18,677 nucleotides of DNA from CAZLWA01 sp964563165. GTDB taxonomy: Bacteria > CLD3 > SB21. The notes beneath the pieces are model-generated. The model was not told where the DNA came from, did not search any database, and worked only from the letters and a program-made list of their open reading frames with translations. Location: positions 1 to 18,677 of the forward strand of contig CAZLWA010000075.1 of NCBI GenBank assembly GCA_964563165.1, in the 5' to 3' direction. The position numbers and the translations under genes were made by a program. Positions 7,059 to 15,454 of the stretch are shown here, one piece after another. Every line of letters begins with the position of its first letter. Position 1 is the stretch's first letter.

Positions 7059-7983
7059 TCTGGAAACCATACGTCATCAGAAGAATTCCATCGTCACGAT
7101 CGGAACATTTGACGGCGTTCACCTGGGACACCGGCAAATCATAAAGAAAGTTGTCGAAGAAAGTAAGCAGTTCGGCTCACGAAGCGTACTGCTCACATTC
7201 GATCCTCATCCGCAGGCCGTGATTCATCCAGAGCGTTCGGCTGAAATGAAAGTGCTGACGTCCATCGGGGAGAAGAAGAAGCTCCTGGAAGCACTGGGAA
7301 TAGATACCCTGATCGTGGCGAAATTTGACAAACACCTTGCGCAAAAGACGGGAGAAGAATTTGTCAAAGAGATCCTGATGGACCGGATCGGATTGCAGAA
7401 ATGCATCGTCGGTCACGATCATGTGTTCGGGAAAAACCGGAGCGGGGATTTCGAGCTTCTCCGGGCGATGGGAAAATCGGGCGGATTCGAGGTGGAGCGT
7501 ATTGAGGCCTTCGAGTTGAATCACACGGTGGTGAACAGCACGCACATCAGAAAGTTCATTCAGGACGGAAATATGGAATCCGCCAATCAATTTCTGGGAA
7601 GAGCGTATGCGTTGAAGGGAAAAATTGTCAAAGGGGACGGGCGCGGCAGTCAGATAGGTTACCCCACGGCCAACCTCGTGCTGAATGATCCGCAGAAACT
7701 GGTTCCTAAAAACGGGGTATATGCGGCAACTGCAGTACTTAACGGAACAAAATATCAATCGGTAACGAACATAGGAACCAACCCGACGTTCAGAGACGCG
7801 GGAAAAACTTCAATTGAAGTTCATATATTAAATTTTAATAGTGATTTGTATGATATGGAATTGGAGCTGTCTATCTTATATCGGATCCGTGCAGAAAAGA
7901 AGTTCAATTCCATAGGCGAATTAACGGCGGAAATTCAAAATGACATTGATTTCGCCGTAAAAAAAGGATTTTCAATGACTTAA
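7042..7983 (+). CDS. ribF: Bifunctional riboflavin kinase / FAD synthetase RibF
   Basis: The protein has 313 residues, normal for the family. The N-terminal nucleotidyltransferase domain has G-T-F-D-G-V-H-L-G-H at about 22-31 and the later H-T-V-V-N-S-T-H-I-R segment (about 163-172). The C-terminal kinase domain has KGDGRGSQIGYPTANL (about 197-212), KNGVYAA and the S-I-E-V-H-I-L-N-F strand with its catalytic glutamate. It phosphorylates riboflavin to FMN and adenylates FMN to FAD. It starts inside the end of truB and is the last gene of the rimP operon. A new promoter precedes rpsO. Confidence 0.96.
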   Translation: MFTVTDLETIRHQKNSIVTIGTFDGVHLGHRQIIKKVVEESKQFGSRSVLLTFDPHPQAVIHPERSAEMKVLTSIGEKKKLLEALGIDTLIVAKFDKHLAQKTGEEFVKEILMDRIGLQKCIVGHDHVFGKNRSGDFELLRAMGKSGGFEVERIEAFELNHTVVNSTHIRKFIQDGNMESANQFLGRAYALKGKIVKGDGRGSQIGYPTANLVLNDPQKLVPKNGVYAATAVLNGTKYQSVTNIGTNPTFRDAGKTSIEVHILNFNSDLYDMELELSILYRIRAEKKFNSIGELTAEIQNDIDFAVKKGFSMT

Positions 7984-8001
7984 AAAAATTGAAAAATTCA
8001 T

Positions 8002-8030
8002 TTGATTACTTAATACTTTTTTAATATATT
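8002..8030 (+). promoter_or_regulatory. Putative promoter of rpsO
   Basis: TTGATT (8002-8007) and TATATT (8025-8030) are separated by 17 bases, matching the sigma-70 consensus at 4 and 5 of 6 positions. The surrounding DNA is very AT-rich. The predicted start near 8037 gives a leader of about 17 bases, with AAAGGAG at 8042-8048. The same hexamers recur before tRNA-Thr at 17432-17459. Confidence 0.55.
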
Positions 8031-8053
8031 CACCGAAAATCTAAAGGAGTTAC

Positions 8054-8323
8054 ATGGCAATTACCAAAGAAATGAAAGTTGCGCAGATCAGCAAATACGG
8101 AGGAGCGGCTACCAATACCGGATCGACGGAAGTACAGATCGCATTGCTGACGCTTCGCATCAACGATCTTACGAAACATCTTCAAACCCATGCGAAAGAT
8201 CACAGTTCGCGCCGTTCACTTTTGAAAATGGTCGGACAAAGAAAGCGGCTGTTGACGTATTTGACGGTCAATGATGTTGAAAAATACCGTTCCTTGATCG
8301 GTGAACTCGGTATCCGAAAATAA
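8054..8323 (+). CDS. rpsO: 30S ribosomal protein S15
   Basis: The protein has 89 residues, exactly the usual S15 length. The family signature around residues 42-72 (H-x-K-D-H-S-S-R-R-S-L-L-K-M-V-G-Q-R-K-R-L-L-T-Y-L) is intact. S15 binds 16S rRNA helices 20 to 22 early in small-subunit assembly. A strong ribosome binding site AAAGGAG lies six bases before the ATG. As in many bacteria it is followed by pnp, here with a terminator between them. Confidence 0.98.
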   Translation: MAITKEMKVAQISKYGGAATNTGSTEVQIALLTLRINDLTKHLQTHAKDHSSRRSLLKMVGQRKRLLTYLTVNDVEKYRSLIGELGIRK

Positions 8324-8332
8324 TTCATAGGC

Positions 8333-8369
8333 CCGGCCTGATCCCGGCCGGTTAAGTTTTCTTGTTTTA
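8333..8369 (+). terminator. Terminator after rpsO
   Basis: CCGGCC (8333-8338) and GGCCGG (8346-8351) form a 6-bp GC stem with a 7-base loop, followed by a T-rich but interrupted tract up to 8369. The interrupted tract suggests partial termination with read-through into pnp. This resembles the attenuating terminator between rpsO and pnp in E. coli. Confidence 0.6.
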
Positions 8370-8404
8370 TTAAACTACGGAATAGCGGAGGTTAGTACTT
8401 ATCA

Positions 8405-8451
8405 CGTCACTCTAAATGTGTTTTAGTCATTAGAATACATTTAGGCTGACG
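8405..8451 (+). promoter_or_regulatory. Long imperfect hairpin in the pnp leader
   Basis: Arms 8405-8425 and 8431-8451 pair along 21 positions. There is a 5-bp block (CGTCA/TGACG), a C/C mismatch, a 9-bp block, a G/T juxtaposition, and a 5-bp block closed by a 5-base loop. It lies 60 bases before the pnp start and has no U-tract, so it is not a terminator. In E. coli a long duplex in the pnp leader is cut by RNase III, which permits autoregulation by PNPase. The same role here is inferred from location and shape. Confidence 0.6.
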
Positions 8452-8511
8452 CACATAAGAGACCGACTTTCCTATTCCTTCCCAATCACCAGATACACCC
8501 CGGAGAACAGA

Positions 8512-10602
8512 ATGATTCACTCTAAAGAAATGGAAGTTGGCGGAAGGAAATTGACCATCGAGACCGGACGTATAGCGCGTCAAGCCGATGGCGCCGTATG
8601 GGTCACCTACGGTGAAACCATGCTCATCGCAACCGTTGTTTCGAGCCACGTACCGAAAGAAAATGCGGATTTTTTTCCGTTGTCGGTTGACTATCGCGAA
8701 AGCGCTTATTCCGCCGGAAAAATTCCCGGAGGATTTTTCAAACGGGAGGGCCGGCCTACCGAAAAAGAAATTTTAAGTTCACGTATGATCGACCGTCCTA
8801 TCCGGCCGTTATTTCCGGAAGGATATAATTACGAGACCGTCGTTAATGTCAATGTCATTTCCAGCGATCAGGAAAACAACGCCGACGTTCTCGGCGGAAT
8901 CGGCGCCTCCGCGGCGCTTTCAGTGAGTGACGTTCCGTTTCACGGACCCATTGCATCGGTTCGGGTGGGGCGCATAGACGGACAATTCGTTATTAATCCC
9001 ACATTCGACCAGCTCGAAAAGAGCGATATGGATATCGTCGTTTCGGGAACGAAAGATTCTATTGCAATGGTCGAGGGGGGAGCCCATGAAATTTCCGAAG
9101 ACGAAATGCTGAATGCGATCCAACACGCTCACGACGTCATCAAAAAGATCGTCGCCTTGCAGGAAGAGCTCGCTAACGAAGTCAAATTAGCTAAACGTGC
9201 GTTCGAACCGGCCAAGCTTCCGGATGAATTCATGAAGGAAATTACGGCCATTGCCAAGCCGGCTGTTTATGAAGCCGACCGCGTTGCCGAAAAGTCCGAG
9301 CGGAACGGAAAACTCGACGAATTGAAAAAGGCTCTAAAGGAACAATTCAAAGAAAAATATCCTGACGCTATCGCTTCGATCGGCAAGATCATTGATGATC
9401 TGCAGTATCAGGACATGCGCCTGATGATCCTGGACGAGAAGAAACGCCTGGACCACCGCCAGAACACCGAGATTCGTCCTATTACGTGCGATATCCACTT
9501 GCTGCCGCGCGTTCACGGAACCGCGCTCTTCACTCGTGGCCAGACGCAGGCGCTGGTTGCCGCGACGCTCGGAACCAGGATCGACGAGCAAAGGATCGAC
9601 GGCGTTGACGGGGAATCAACAAAACGGTTCATGCTGCACTATAATTTTCCTCCGTATTCGGTAGGCGAGGCACGCATGTCGCGCGGACCGGGACGAAGAG
9701 AGATCGGCCATGGAAACCTGGCTGAACGTGCATTGAAATTGGTTCTTCCTTCTGAAGTAGATTTTCCTTATACGATTCGAATTGTCAGTGAAATTCTGGA
9801 ATCGAACGGGTCGAGTTCGATGGCCTCCGTTTGCGGAGGATCGCTTGCGCTCATGGATGCAGGCGTTCCCGTCAGGTCTCCCGTTGCCGGAATTGCGATG
9901 GGATTGATCAAAGAAGATAATAAGTATGCCATTCTCAGCGATATTCTCGGAGACGAAGACCATCTGGGGGATATGGATTTCAAAGTTGCCGGAACCGCCA
10001 AGGGAATTACTGCGTGTCAGATGGATATAAAGATCAAGGGCATTTCTCCGCAAATAATGCACGAAGCCCTGGAACAGGCGAAACACGGAAGATTGCATAT
10101 TCTGGAAATAATGAATAAGACCATTTCCAAAGGCAAACCTGATATTTCGCCCTTCGCACCCAAGATCACAACTATTAAAGTTAAGATTGATCAGATCGGC
10201 CTGGTCATCGGTCCGGGCGGCAAGACCATTCGTGATATTGTGGAGAAATCCGGAGCAAAGATCGATATCAGCGAGGACGGAACGGTTCTCATAGCTTCGG
10301 TCAATTCTGAAGGCACCCAGATCGCTCTTGATCTGATCAGGGGATTGACGGCGGATGCTGAAATCGGAAAAACGTATAAAGGCATCGTGAAGAAAATTAC
10401 GGATTTCGGCGCTTTCGTGGAAATTCTACCGGGCAAGGAAGGACTCTTGCATATTTCGGAAATTGACCACAAGCGCGTACAGCGAGTGGATGAATATTTC
10501 AAACTTGGCGATACGGTTGAAGTTCTTTTGCAGGAAATTACTTCCCGAGACGGAAAAACAAAATACGAACTCAGCCGTAAAGCGTTGCTTAAGCAAGGAT
10601 AA
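8512..10602 (+). CDS. pnp: Polyribonucleotide nucleotidyltransferase (PNPase)
   Basis: The protein has 696 residues, a normal length. The order is a first RNase PH-like domain, a helical linker (about 210-320), a second catalytic RNase PH-like domain, a KH domain with loop IGPGG (566-570) and an S1 domain (about 620-692, GIVKKITDFGAFVEILPG). Diagnostic blocks such as FFKREGRPTEKEIL and RPIRPLFPEGY are present. The enzyme degrades RNA phosphorolytically from the 3' end, usually in a degradosome-like complex. CCGGAGA lies upstream of the ATG. Expression is likely controlled through the leader hairpin at 8405-8451. No convincing promoter was found between rpsO and pnp. Confidence 0.98.
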   Translation: MIHSKEMEVGGRKLTIETGRIARQADGAVWVTYGETMLIATVVSSHVPKENADFFPLSVDYRESAYSAGKIPGGFFKREGRPTEKEILSSRMIDRPIRPLFPEGYNYETVVNVNVISSDQENNADVLGGIGASAALSVSDVPFHGPIASVRVGRIDGQFVINPTFDQLEKSDMDIVVSGTKDSIAMVEGGAHEISEDEMLNAIQHAHDVIKKIVALQEELANEVKLAKRAFEPAKLPDEFMKEITAIAKPAVYEADRVAEKSERNGKLDELKKALKEQFKEKYPDAIASIGKIIDDLQYQDMRLMILDEKKRLDHRQNTEIRPITCDIHLLPRVHGTALFTRGQTQALVAATLGTRIDEQRIDGVDGESTKRFMLHYNFPPYSVGEARMSRGPGRREIGHGNLAERALKLVLPSEVDFPYTIRIVSEILESNGSSSMASVCGGSLALMDAGVPVRSPVAGIAMGLIKEDNKYAILSDILGDEDHLGDMDFKVAGTAKGITACQMDIKIKGISPQIMHEALEQAKHGRLHILEIMNKTISKGKPDISPFAPKITTIKVKIDQIGLVIGPGGKTIRDIVEKSGAKIDISEDGTVLIASVNSEGTQIALDLIRGLTADAEIGKTYKGIVKKITDFGAFVEILPGKEGLLHISEIDHKRVQRVDEYFKLGDTVEVLLQEITSRDGKTKYELSRKALLKQG

Positions 10603-10610
10603 TTTAAGCA

Positions 10611-11939
10611 GTGCAAAAACGATCCAAAAACGGTGTGGCACCGTCCTTTATTGATTCGCGTATAAGGCCGGGAGCAAAAACGCTGTATGATGAAACCAAT
10701 TACTCAAAAGTTGTGTATGAGAATGGGCTGACCCTCATTTCCCAGAACATGACGCACTTGCGGTCGATATCCGTGGGAGTATGGGTGCTGGTCGGAAGCC
10801 GCTATGAGAATCATTCCAATATGGGCATTTGCCATTTTATCGAGCACACGGTCTTTAAGGGAACAAGAAGACGCAAGGCGCTGCAAATTGCAAAAGCATT
10901 GGAGAATGTCGGCGGGAGTTTGAATGCATTCACCGGCAAAGAACAGACGTGCTATTATGCGAATATTTTGAGTGAAGACCTGCCTTTGGCATTGGATGTT
11001 ATTTCCGACCTTGTTCAAAATGCGACGTTTTCGGAAAAGGAGATCGAAAAAGAGAAGCAAGTCATCATTGAGGAGATCAAGGATACGGAGGATACGCCCG
11101 AAGAATTTATTCAGGATCATTTCTACGGTCAGCTCTTCAAAAATCACGCCCTCGGATATGCTATTCTGGGCTCGAAGAAATCGGTGTCCAGTTTATCGCG
11201 CCGGGAGATCGTGGATTTCTATGAAAAGTATTATGTGCCTTCCAATATGGTAGTCTCCGTCGCCGGAAATTTTGATCAGGCTGAGTTACAAAGGCTGGTG
11301 AAACAGAAGTTCAATTATAGTAAGAACGGATCCAACCGCTCTCACTGGCCTCAGGGGTTAAAGGAATTTCAGCACCGGCGGCCCGTTGGTCAAACGGAGA
11401 AGATCGTCAAAGACATATCTCAGGCGCATGTTTGTGTCGGATTGCCCATTACCACTTCTTATCTTTCCAACAAGAAGTTTGACCTGCTGGCGCTGAATAC
11501 GATCCTCGGAGGTGGAATGAGTTCACGGCTTTTTCAAAAGGTCCGTGAGAAGTATGGCCTGGCGTACAGTATTTACAGCTTTATAGATTTCATGTATGAC
11601 GGAGGAGTTTTTGGAGTTTATTTCGCCACGGATAAGAACAAATTGGAAAGGACCATCAGCGTGGTGAAGGACGAATTAAGTAAACTGGCGGCCAACGGCA
11701 TTAAGAAACACGAATTGCAGATGGCAAAATCGCAAATAAAGGCTAACCTTGTGTTTGGGCTTGAGAGTACGTCAACCAGGATGATCCGCCTTGCAAAAAA
11801 TGAGATTTATTTAAAGAAAAAGCTGAATACAGCCGATATCACGAATTATTTTGACAACCTTACGGTTGATGATATCCAAAAGGCCGCTATTTCATTATTC
11901 AGGGATTTGGACAAAATGGAAATATCCGTTCTGTGTTAG
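10611..11939 (+). CDS. M16 family zinc metallopeptidase (YmxG/MPP-beta-like)
   Basis: The protein has 442 residues. The inverted zinc motif H-F-I-E-H is at residues 75-79, and the third ligand glutamate is E155 (or E154) in VIIEEIKDTEDTP, at the spacing expected for M16 peptidases. The C-terminal half carries the glycine-rich LGGGMSSRLFQKVREKYGLAYS segment. With one active half and one inactive-like half, it resembles mitochondrial processing peptidase beta and B. subtilis YmxG (MlpA), which also lies just after pnp. No signal peptide is visible, so it probably acts in the cytoplasm. The start is a GTG 8 bases after the pnp stop. No alternative ATG exists in frame before residue 47, which is already inside the domain. 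Confidence 0.93.
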   Translation: MQKRSKNGVAPSFIDSRIRPGAKTLYDETNYSKVVYENGLTLISQNMTHLRSISVGVWVLVGSRYENHSNMGICHFIEHTVFKGTRRRKALQIAKALENVGGSLNAFTGKEQTCYYANILSEDLPLALDVISDLVQNATFSEKEIEKEKQVIIEEIKDTEDTPEEFIQDHFYGQLFKNHALGYAILGSKKSVSSLSRREIVDFYEKYYVPSNMVVSVAGNFDQAELQRLVKQKFNYSKNGSNRSHWPQGLKEFQHRRPVGQTEKIVKDISQAHVCVGLPITTSYLSNKKFDLLALNTILGGGMSSRLFQKVREKYGLAYSIYSFIDFMYDGGVFGVYFATDKNKLERTISVVKDELSKLAANGIKKHELQMAKSQIKANLVFGLESTSTRMIRLAKNEIYLKKKLNTADITNYFDNLTVDDIQKAAISLFRDLDKMEISVLC

Positions 11940-11975
11940 GTTCTCACGCTTAGAAAAATTTAAGGAGAATTTCTC

Positions 11976-13091
11976 ATGATCATAGGCGTTCCAAAAGAAA
12001 TTAAGACGAAAGAGAACCGTGTAGGAGTACTCCCGGTCGGCGTATCCGAATTTAAAAGGCGCGGACATACGGTTTTGGTGGAAAACAATGCCGGAGAAGG
12101 CAGCGGATTCAAGAATGAGATCTATATAAAAGCCGGCGCCGAGATCGTACCATCCGCCAAGGAAGTTTACGGCAAAGCAGACATGATCGTCAAGGTCAAG
12201 GAACCGATCAAGCCGGAATACGATCTGATCAGAGAAAACCAGATCGTCTTCACTTATTTCCATTTTGCCGCCGATAGAACGCTTACCGATGCCATTATTA
12301 AGTCGAATTGCATTGCATTGGCGTATGAAACCGTTCAGAGAGCTGACCGGAAACTGCCTTTGCTTGATCCTATGAGTGAAGTTGCAGGCCGGATGGCCGT
12401 TCATGCCGGAGCCAAGTACCTGGAAAAGACGTTTGGCGGAAGGGGATTGCTGCTTAGCGGCGTTCCGGGAACGGAACCCGCTACGGTTGTCGTTTTGGGC
12501 GGCGGCGTGGTTGGAACGAATGCTGCGAAAATTGCGGCAGGATTCGGCGCGCGGGTTATTATATTAGATATTGATTTATATCGACTTAGGTATCTGGACG
12601 ATATTATGCCTAAGAACGTAACGACTATGATGTCAAATAGCTACAATATTGCAGAAATAATCCGGACTGCCGATCTTGTCATAGGCGCCGTATTGATAAC
12701 GGGAGCTAAGGCGCCTCATCTCATAACGCGAGATATGCTGAAGACCATGAAACCGGGTGCGGTTATTGTGGATGTGGCGGTTGACCAGGGCGGATGTGTC
12801 GAAACTACCAAGCCAACAACCCATGAAGATCCGATCTATATCATTGATGGCGTGGTTCATTACTGTGTGGCCAACATGCCCGGGGCCGTTCCGTTCACTT
12901 CAACGGTGGCATTGACCAATGCGACGCTGCCTTATGCACTCGCGCTGGCGGATAAGGGCTGGGAAAAGGCTGTTAAGGAGAATCGCGAACTTTTGTTGGG
13001 TTTGAATATCGTCAACGGCAAGGTCGTTTACAAAGGCGTAGCAGACGCTTTCGGACTGCCATATCATCCTATCGAGACGATAGTAAAGTAA
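11976..13091 (+). CDS. ald: Alanine dehydrogenase
   Basis: The protein has 371 residues, the normal length. Residues known to be important in the M. tuberculosis enzyme fall at identical numbers: Arg15, Lys75 and His96 for pyruvate binding and catalysis, Asp198 at the end of the second strand of the NAD fold, and Asp270. The glycine-rich dinucleotide motif L-G-G-G-V-V-G is at 174-180. It interconverts L-alanine with pyruvate and ammonia using NAD(H). AAGGAG lies nine bases before the ATG. It follows the M16 gene by 36 bases with no terminator between, so co-transcription is likely. Confidence 0.97.
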   Translation: MIIGVPKEIKTKENRVGVLPVGVSEFKRRGHTVLVENNAGEGSGFKNEIYIKAGAEIVPSAKEVYGKADMIVKVKEPIKPEYDLIRENQIVFTYFHFAADRTLTDAIIKSNCIALAYETVQRADRKLPLLDPMSEVAGRMAVHAGAKYLEKTFGGRGLLLSGVPGTEPATVVVLGGGVVGTNAAKIAAGFGARVIILDIDLYRLRYLDDIMPKNVTTMMSNSYNIAEIIRTADLVIGAVLITGAKAPHLITRDMLKTMKPGAVIVDVAVDQGGCVETTKPTTHEDPIYIIDGVVHYCVANMPGAVPFTSTVALTNATLPYALALADKGWEKAVKENRELLLGLNIVNGKVVYKGVADAFGLPYHPIETIVK

Positions 13092-13096
13092 TAACC

Positions 13097-13142
13097 CATG
13101 CTCCCGGCAGGTGCAATGACATGCTCCCGGGGCTTGGCCCGG
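13097..13142 (+). repeat. 11-bp direct repeat and hairpin before the MerR gene
   Basis: CATGCTCCCGG occurs at 13097-13107 and again at 13120-13130. The second copy forms part of a small hairpin (CCGGG 13127-13131 with CCCGG 13138-13142). The downstream arm overlaps the probable ribosome binding site of the MerR gene at 13141-13146. Its function is unknown. Confidence 0.45.
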
Positions 13143-13155
13143 AAAGCTGCTGAAT

Positions 13156-13488
13156 ATGTCTGATGTAATTAAAAAATTGTATTACTCGATCGGTGAGGTT
13201 TCTGAAATTACCGAGCTGAAGCAATATGTCCTGAGGTATTGGGAAAATGAGTTCGATGTGATAAAGGCCTCAAAGAACCGGGCCGGAAATCGAATCTATA
13301 CTAAAGAAGATATCGACACAATCCTTATGATCAAGAAGCTTCTTTATGAGGAAAAGTATACGATAGAAGGGGCAAAGAAGAAGTTTAAGACCGGGCTGAG
13401 TTTGCCTAATGCCGAAGCAAATGACAGTAAGAAGTTAGTTGCACAGATCAAGAATGACATTAAGGATATAACCGATAAGCTGAAATAA
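13156..13488 (+). CDS. MerR family transcriptional regulator
   Basis: The protein has 110 residues. Residues 7-75 form a MerR-type winged helix-turn-helix: YSIGEVSEITELKQYVLRYWE is the recognition part, followed by KASKNRAGNRIYTKEDIDTI and a long helix with ILMIKKLLYEEKYTIEGAKKKF. After residue 80 there is only a short dimerisation-type helix and no metal- or drug-binding domain, so the inducer is unknown. Short MerR proteins of this kind are common in Bacteroidetes/Chlorobi-type genomes. GGAAAG precedes the ATG. It is probably transcribed with ald, but a link to control of ald is not shown. Confidence 0.88.
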   Translation: MSDVIKKLYYSIGEVSEITELKQYVLRYWENEFDVIKASKNRAGNRIYTKEDIDTILMIKKLLYEEKYTIEGAKKKFKTGLSLPNAEANDSKKLVAQIKNDIKDITDKLK

Positions 13489-13568
13489 CGGAGCGAGTGA
13501 CGGTCTGAAGTTGGTAACTGACTGAGACCAAGAATCGTATTAATGATTTAGCAGACAAGCTGTAATAA

Positions 13569-13610
13569 GATAGAGCCCTGTTTAGAATAACTAAGCAGGG
13601 CTCTATTTAA
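13569..13610. terminator. Strong bidirectional terminator between MerR gene and pspA
   Basis: Arms 13570-13585 and 13591-13606 form a 16-bp stem with a single G-U pair and the 5-base loop AATAA. TTT then AACTT follows on the plus strand, and a T-rich flank follows on the minus strand. It separates two convergent transcription units (the MerR gene and pspA), so it probably serves both. Confidence 0.85.
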
Positions 13611-13651
13611 CTTCTATCGGTTTACATAATATATATTATATATCAATTGAA

Positions 13652-14317
13652 CTACTTACCAAGTTGCGCTTTCAAGGCAGCCAGGTCGGCGTCAACCGAT
13701 GACGTTGTCGTGAGTTTCTTGAACTCATCATCCAATGACCCGGTTTCACCTGCGAGCTCCGAGTGCGCATCGGCCTCGGATTCCGCGTCTTCAATCTTCT
13801 TTTCAAACCGATCGAAATTTCCGAACGCGCCGCCCCCGACGCCGCTCATCTGCTGGGCGATCAGCTTCTTAGCTTTCGCCGCTTCATTTCGGGCTATCAG
13901 CGTATTTTGCTTAACCCGGGCTTCATCGAGCTTGCTTTTGAGCTGCATCAGCTGACCTTTCATCTGCTCGGCAGCCTTCGATGCCTGCTCTAAAATCGGC
14001 TGAAGGGATGTTGCTGCATTTCCAAAAGAGGTCTTCTTGGCCAGCGCCTGCGAAGCCAGATCATCACGGCCGGCATTAACCGCCTGGACAGCCTTATTTT
14101 GCCAATCCGTCGCAGCTTTGTTGTTCTCGTTGAATTGCCTTTCGAGGCGTTTCTGATTCGCAATGGCCGAACCTACGGCCGTTGTCGCTTTATTCACGGC
14201 TTCTTCCATTTCAATGACCATTTGCTTGATCATCTTTTCCGGATCTTCGGATTTGTCCAGAATATCATTGATATTCGCCTTGAAGATATCCGCCATTCGT
14301 CCAAATATGCCAGCCAT
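13652..14317 (-). CDS. pspA: PspA/IM30 family protein
   Basis: The protein has 221 residues, close to the usual PspA length. It starts MAGIFGRMADIFKANINDILDKSEDPEKMIKQM, the family N-terminus with an amphipathic helix that binds membranes. A long alpha-helical coiled coil follows (about 25-180), including the Glu/Ala-rich stretches typical of the ESCRT-III-like fold. PspA proteins coat and repair stressed cytoplasmic membranes. No PspF, PspB or PspC homologue lies nearby. AAGGAGGAG sits three bases before the ATG. It is the last gene of the minus-strand operon, 15 bases after the carboxylate-amine ligase, so membrane protection is probably coupled to that ligase system. Confidence 0.93.
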   Translation of the reverse strand: MAGIFGRMADIFKANINDILDKSEDPEKMIKQMVIEMEEAVNKATTAVGSAIANQKRLERQFNENNKAATDWQNKAVQAVNAGRDDLASQALAKKTSFGNAATSLQPILEQASKAAEQMKGQLMQLKSKLDEARVKQNTLIARNEAAKAKKLIAQQMSGVGGGAFGNFDRFEKKIEDAESEADAHSELAGETGSLDDEFKKLTTTSSVDADLAALKAQLGK

Positions 14318-14332
14318 AATCTCCTCCTTGGT

Positions 14333-15454
14333 TTAGTTTATTCCGAAAAGTGTATCATTAATTAAATAGTCAACAACTGCATGAAGATCGTTTCCGGATT
14401 CCTTGTAGACCTTGACCTGCCGGTCTGCACTTGTGCCTCCGTCAAGGATCTTGTAAATATCATCGATCGCGCTCCGGCTGCCAAGCTCCGTTACGGATTC
14501 ATCGACAAACTGGATCAGCTCATGGATCAGCTCTTTAATATGAACTTCCTTCTTCTTCCCAAAATCTATGAGCATTCCGTTCAAGCCATACCTGCCTGCC
14601 CGCCATTTATTCTCCGATATGAGTGCGTTGGAATACAGGCGCCATGACATGTTTTTTCTGTACAATTTAGTTAACGTATGCATTAATGCCTGGACCAGAG
14701 CCGCAATGGCGATCGTCTCTTCCACACGCGTCGGCAGATCACAGATCCTGATCTCCAGAGTTCCAAAGTCCGGATGCGGCCTGGCATCCCACCAGATCTT
14801 CTTGCCGTTATCAATACACTTTGTCTCAACCAACAGCTTTACATAATCTTCAAAGGATGACCACGAATCAAAGATCGGCGGAAGATCCGTGCGCGGAAAT
14901 CTCTTAAAAACCCTTGTTCTGAATGAACTTAACCCTGTATTTCTTCCGATCCAAAAGGGCGAACTCGTGGACAACGCCAGGATATGCGGTAAGAAATAGC
15001 GGCTTTGATTCATGATTGCAATGCAGGTTTCATTATCCGGCATGCCAACGTGAATATGAAGGCCGAATATGAGATTCGCACGGGCCAGATCTTGCATGTT
15101 CTCAACAATTTCGTGATACCGCTGATGATCGCTGATTTCCTGGGATTTCCAATCGCTTATCGGGTGCGTGCTCGCCGCCACGATGCGCAGTCCCCTTTTT
15201 TGCGCCAGCTGCGAAATGGTTTTGCGGAGCTTGACAACTTCTTCTTTAGCTTCATGAATGCTCTTGCAAACCTTGGTTCCGACTTCCACTACCGATTGAT
15301 GCATTTCCATTTTGATCTGTTCGGAAAGAATTAATTTTCCCTCCTCGATCATTTGGCCGCTGACGTGCGAACGCAATTCACGCGTTTCGGGATCTACGAT
15401 CTGAAATTCTTCCTCAATGCCGATGGTGAACGCTAGTTTATCCTCCATACTCAT
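14333..15454 (-). CDS. GCS2/YbdK-type carboxylate-amine ligase
   Basis: The protein has 373 residues. Family motifs are GIEEEFQIVD (12-21), GLHIHVGMPD (131-140), WWDARPHPDFGTLEIRICD (221-239) and ENKWRAGRYGL (281-291). These place it in the glutamate-cysteine ligase 2 superfamily that includes E. coli YbdK. The superfamily joins a carboxylate, often glutamate, to an amine using ATP. The true substrate is unknown. It overlaps the ATP-grasp gene by 4 bases (ATGA), so translation is coupled. A second in-frame ATG two codons later is also possible. Pairing of GCS2-type and ATP-grasp ligases is known from comparative genomics of amidoligase operons; pairing with PspA is the unusual part. Confidence 0.9.
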   Translation of the reverse strand: MSMEDKLAFTIGIEEEFQIVDPETRELRSHVSGQMIEEGKLILSEQIKMEMHQSVVEVGTKVCKSIHEAKEEVVKLRKTISQLAQKRGLRIVAASTHPISDWKSQEISDHQRYHEIVENMQDLARANLIFGLHIHVGMPDNETCIAIMNQSRYFLPHILALSTSSPFWIGRNTGLSSFRTRVFKRFPRTDLPPIFDSWSSFEDYVKLLVETKCIDNGKKIWWDARPHPDFGTLEIRICDLPTRVEETIAIAALVQALMHTLTKLYRKNMSWRLYSNALISENKWRAGRYGLNGMLIDFGKKKEVHIKELIHELIQFVDESVTELGSRSAIDDIYKILDGGTSADRQVKVYKESGNDLHAVVDYLINDTLFGIN

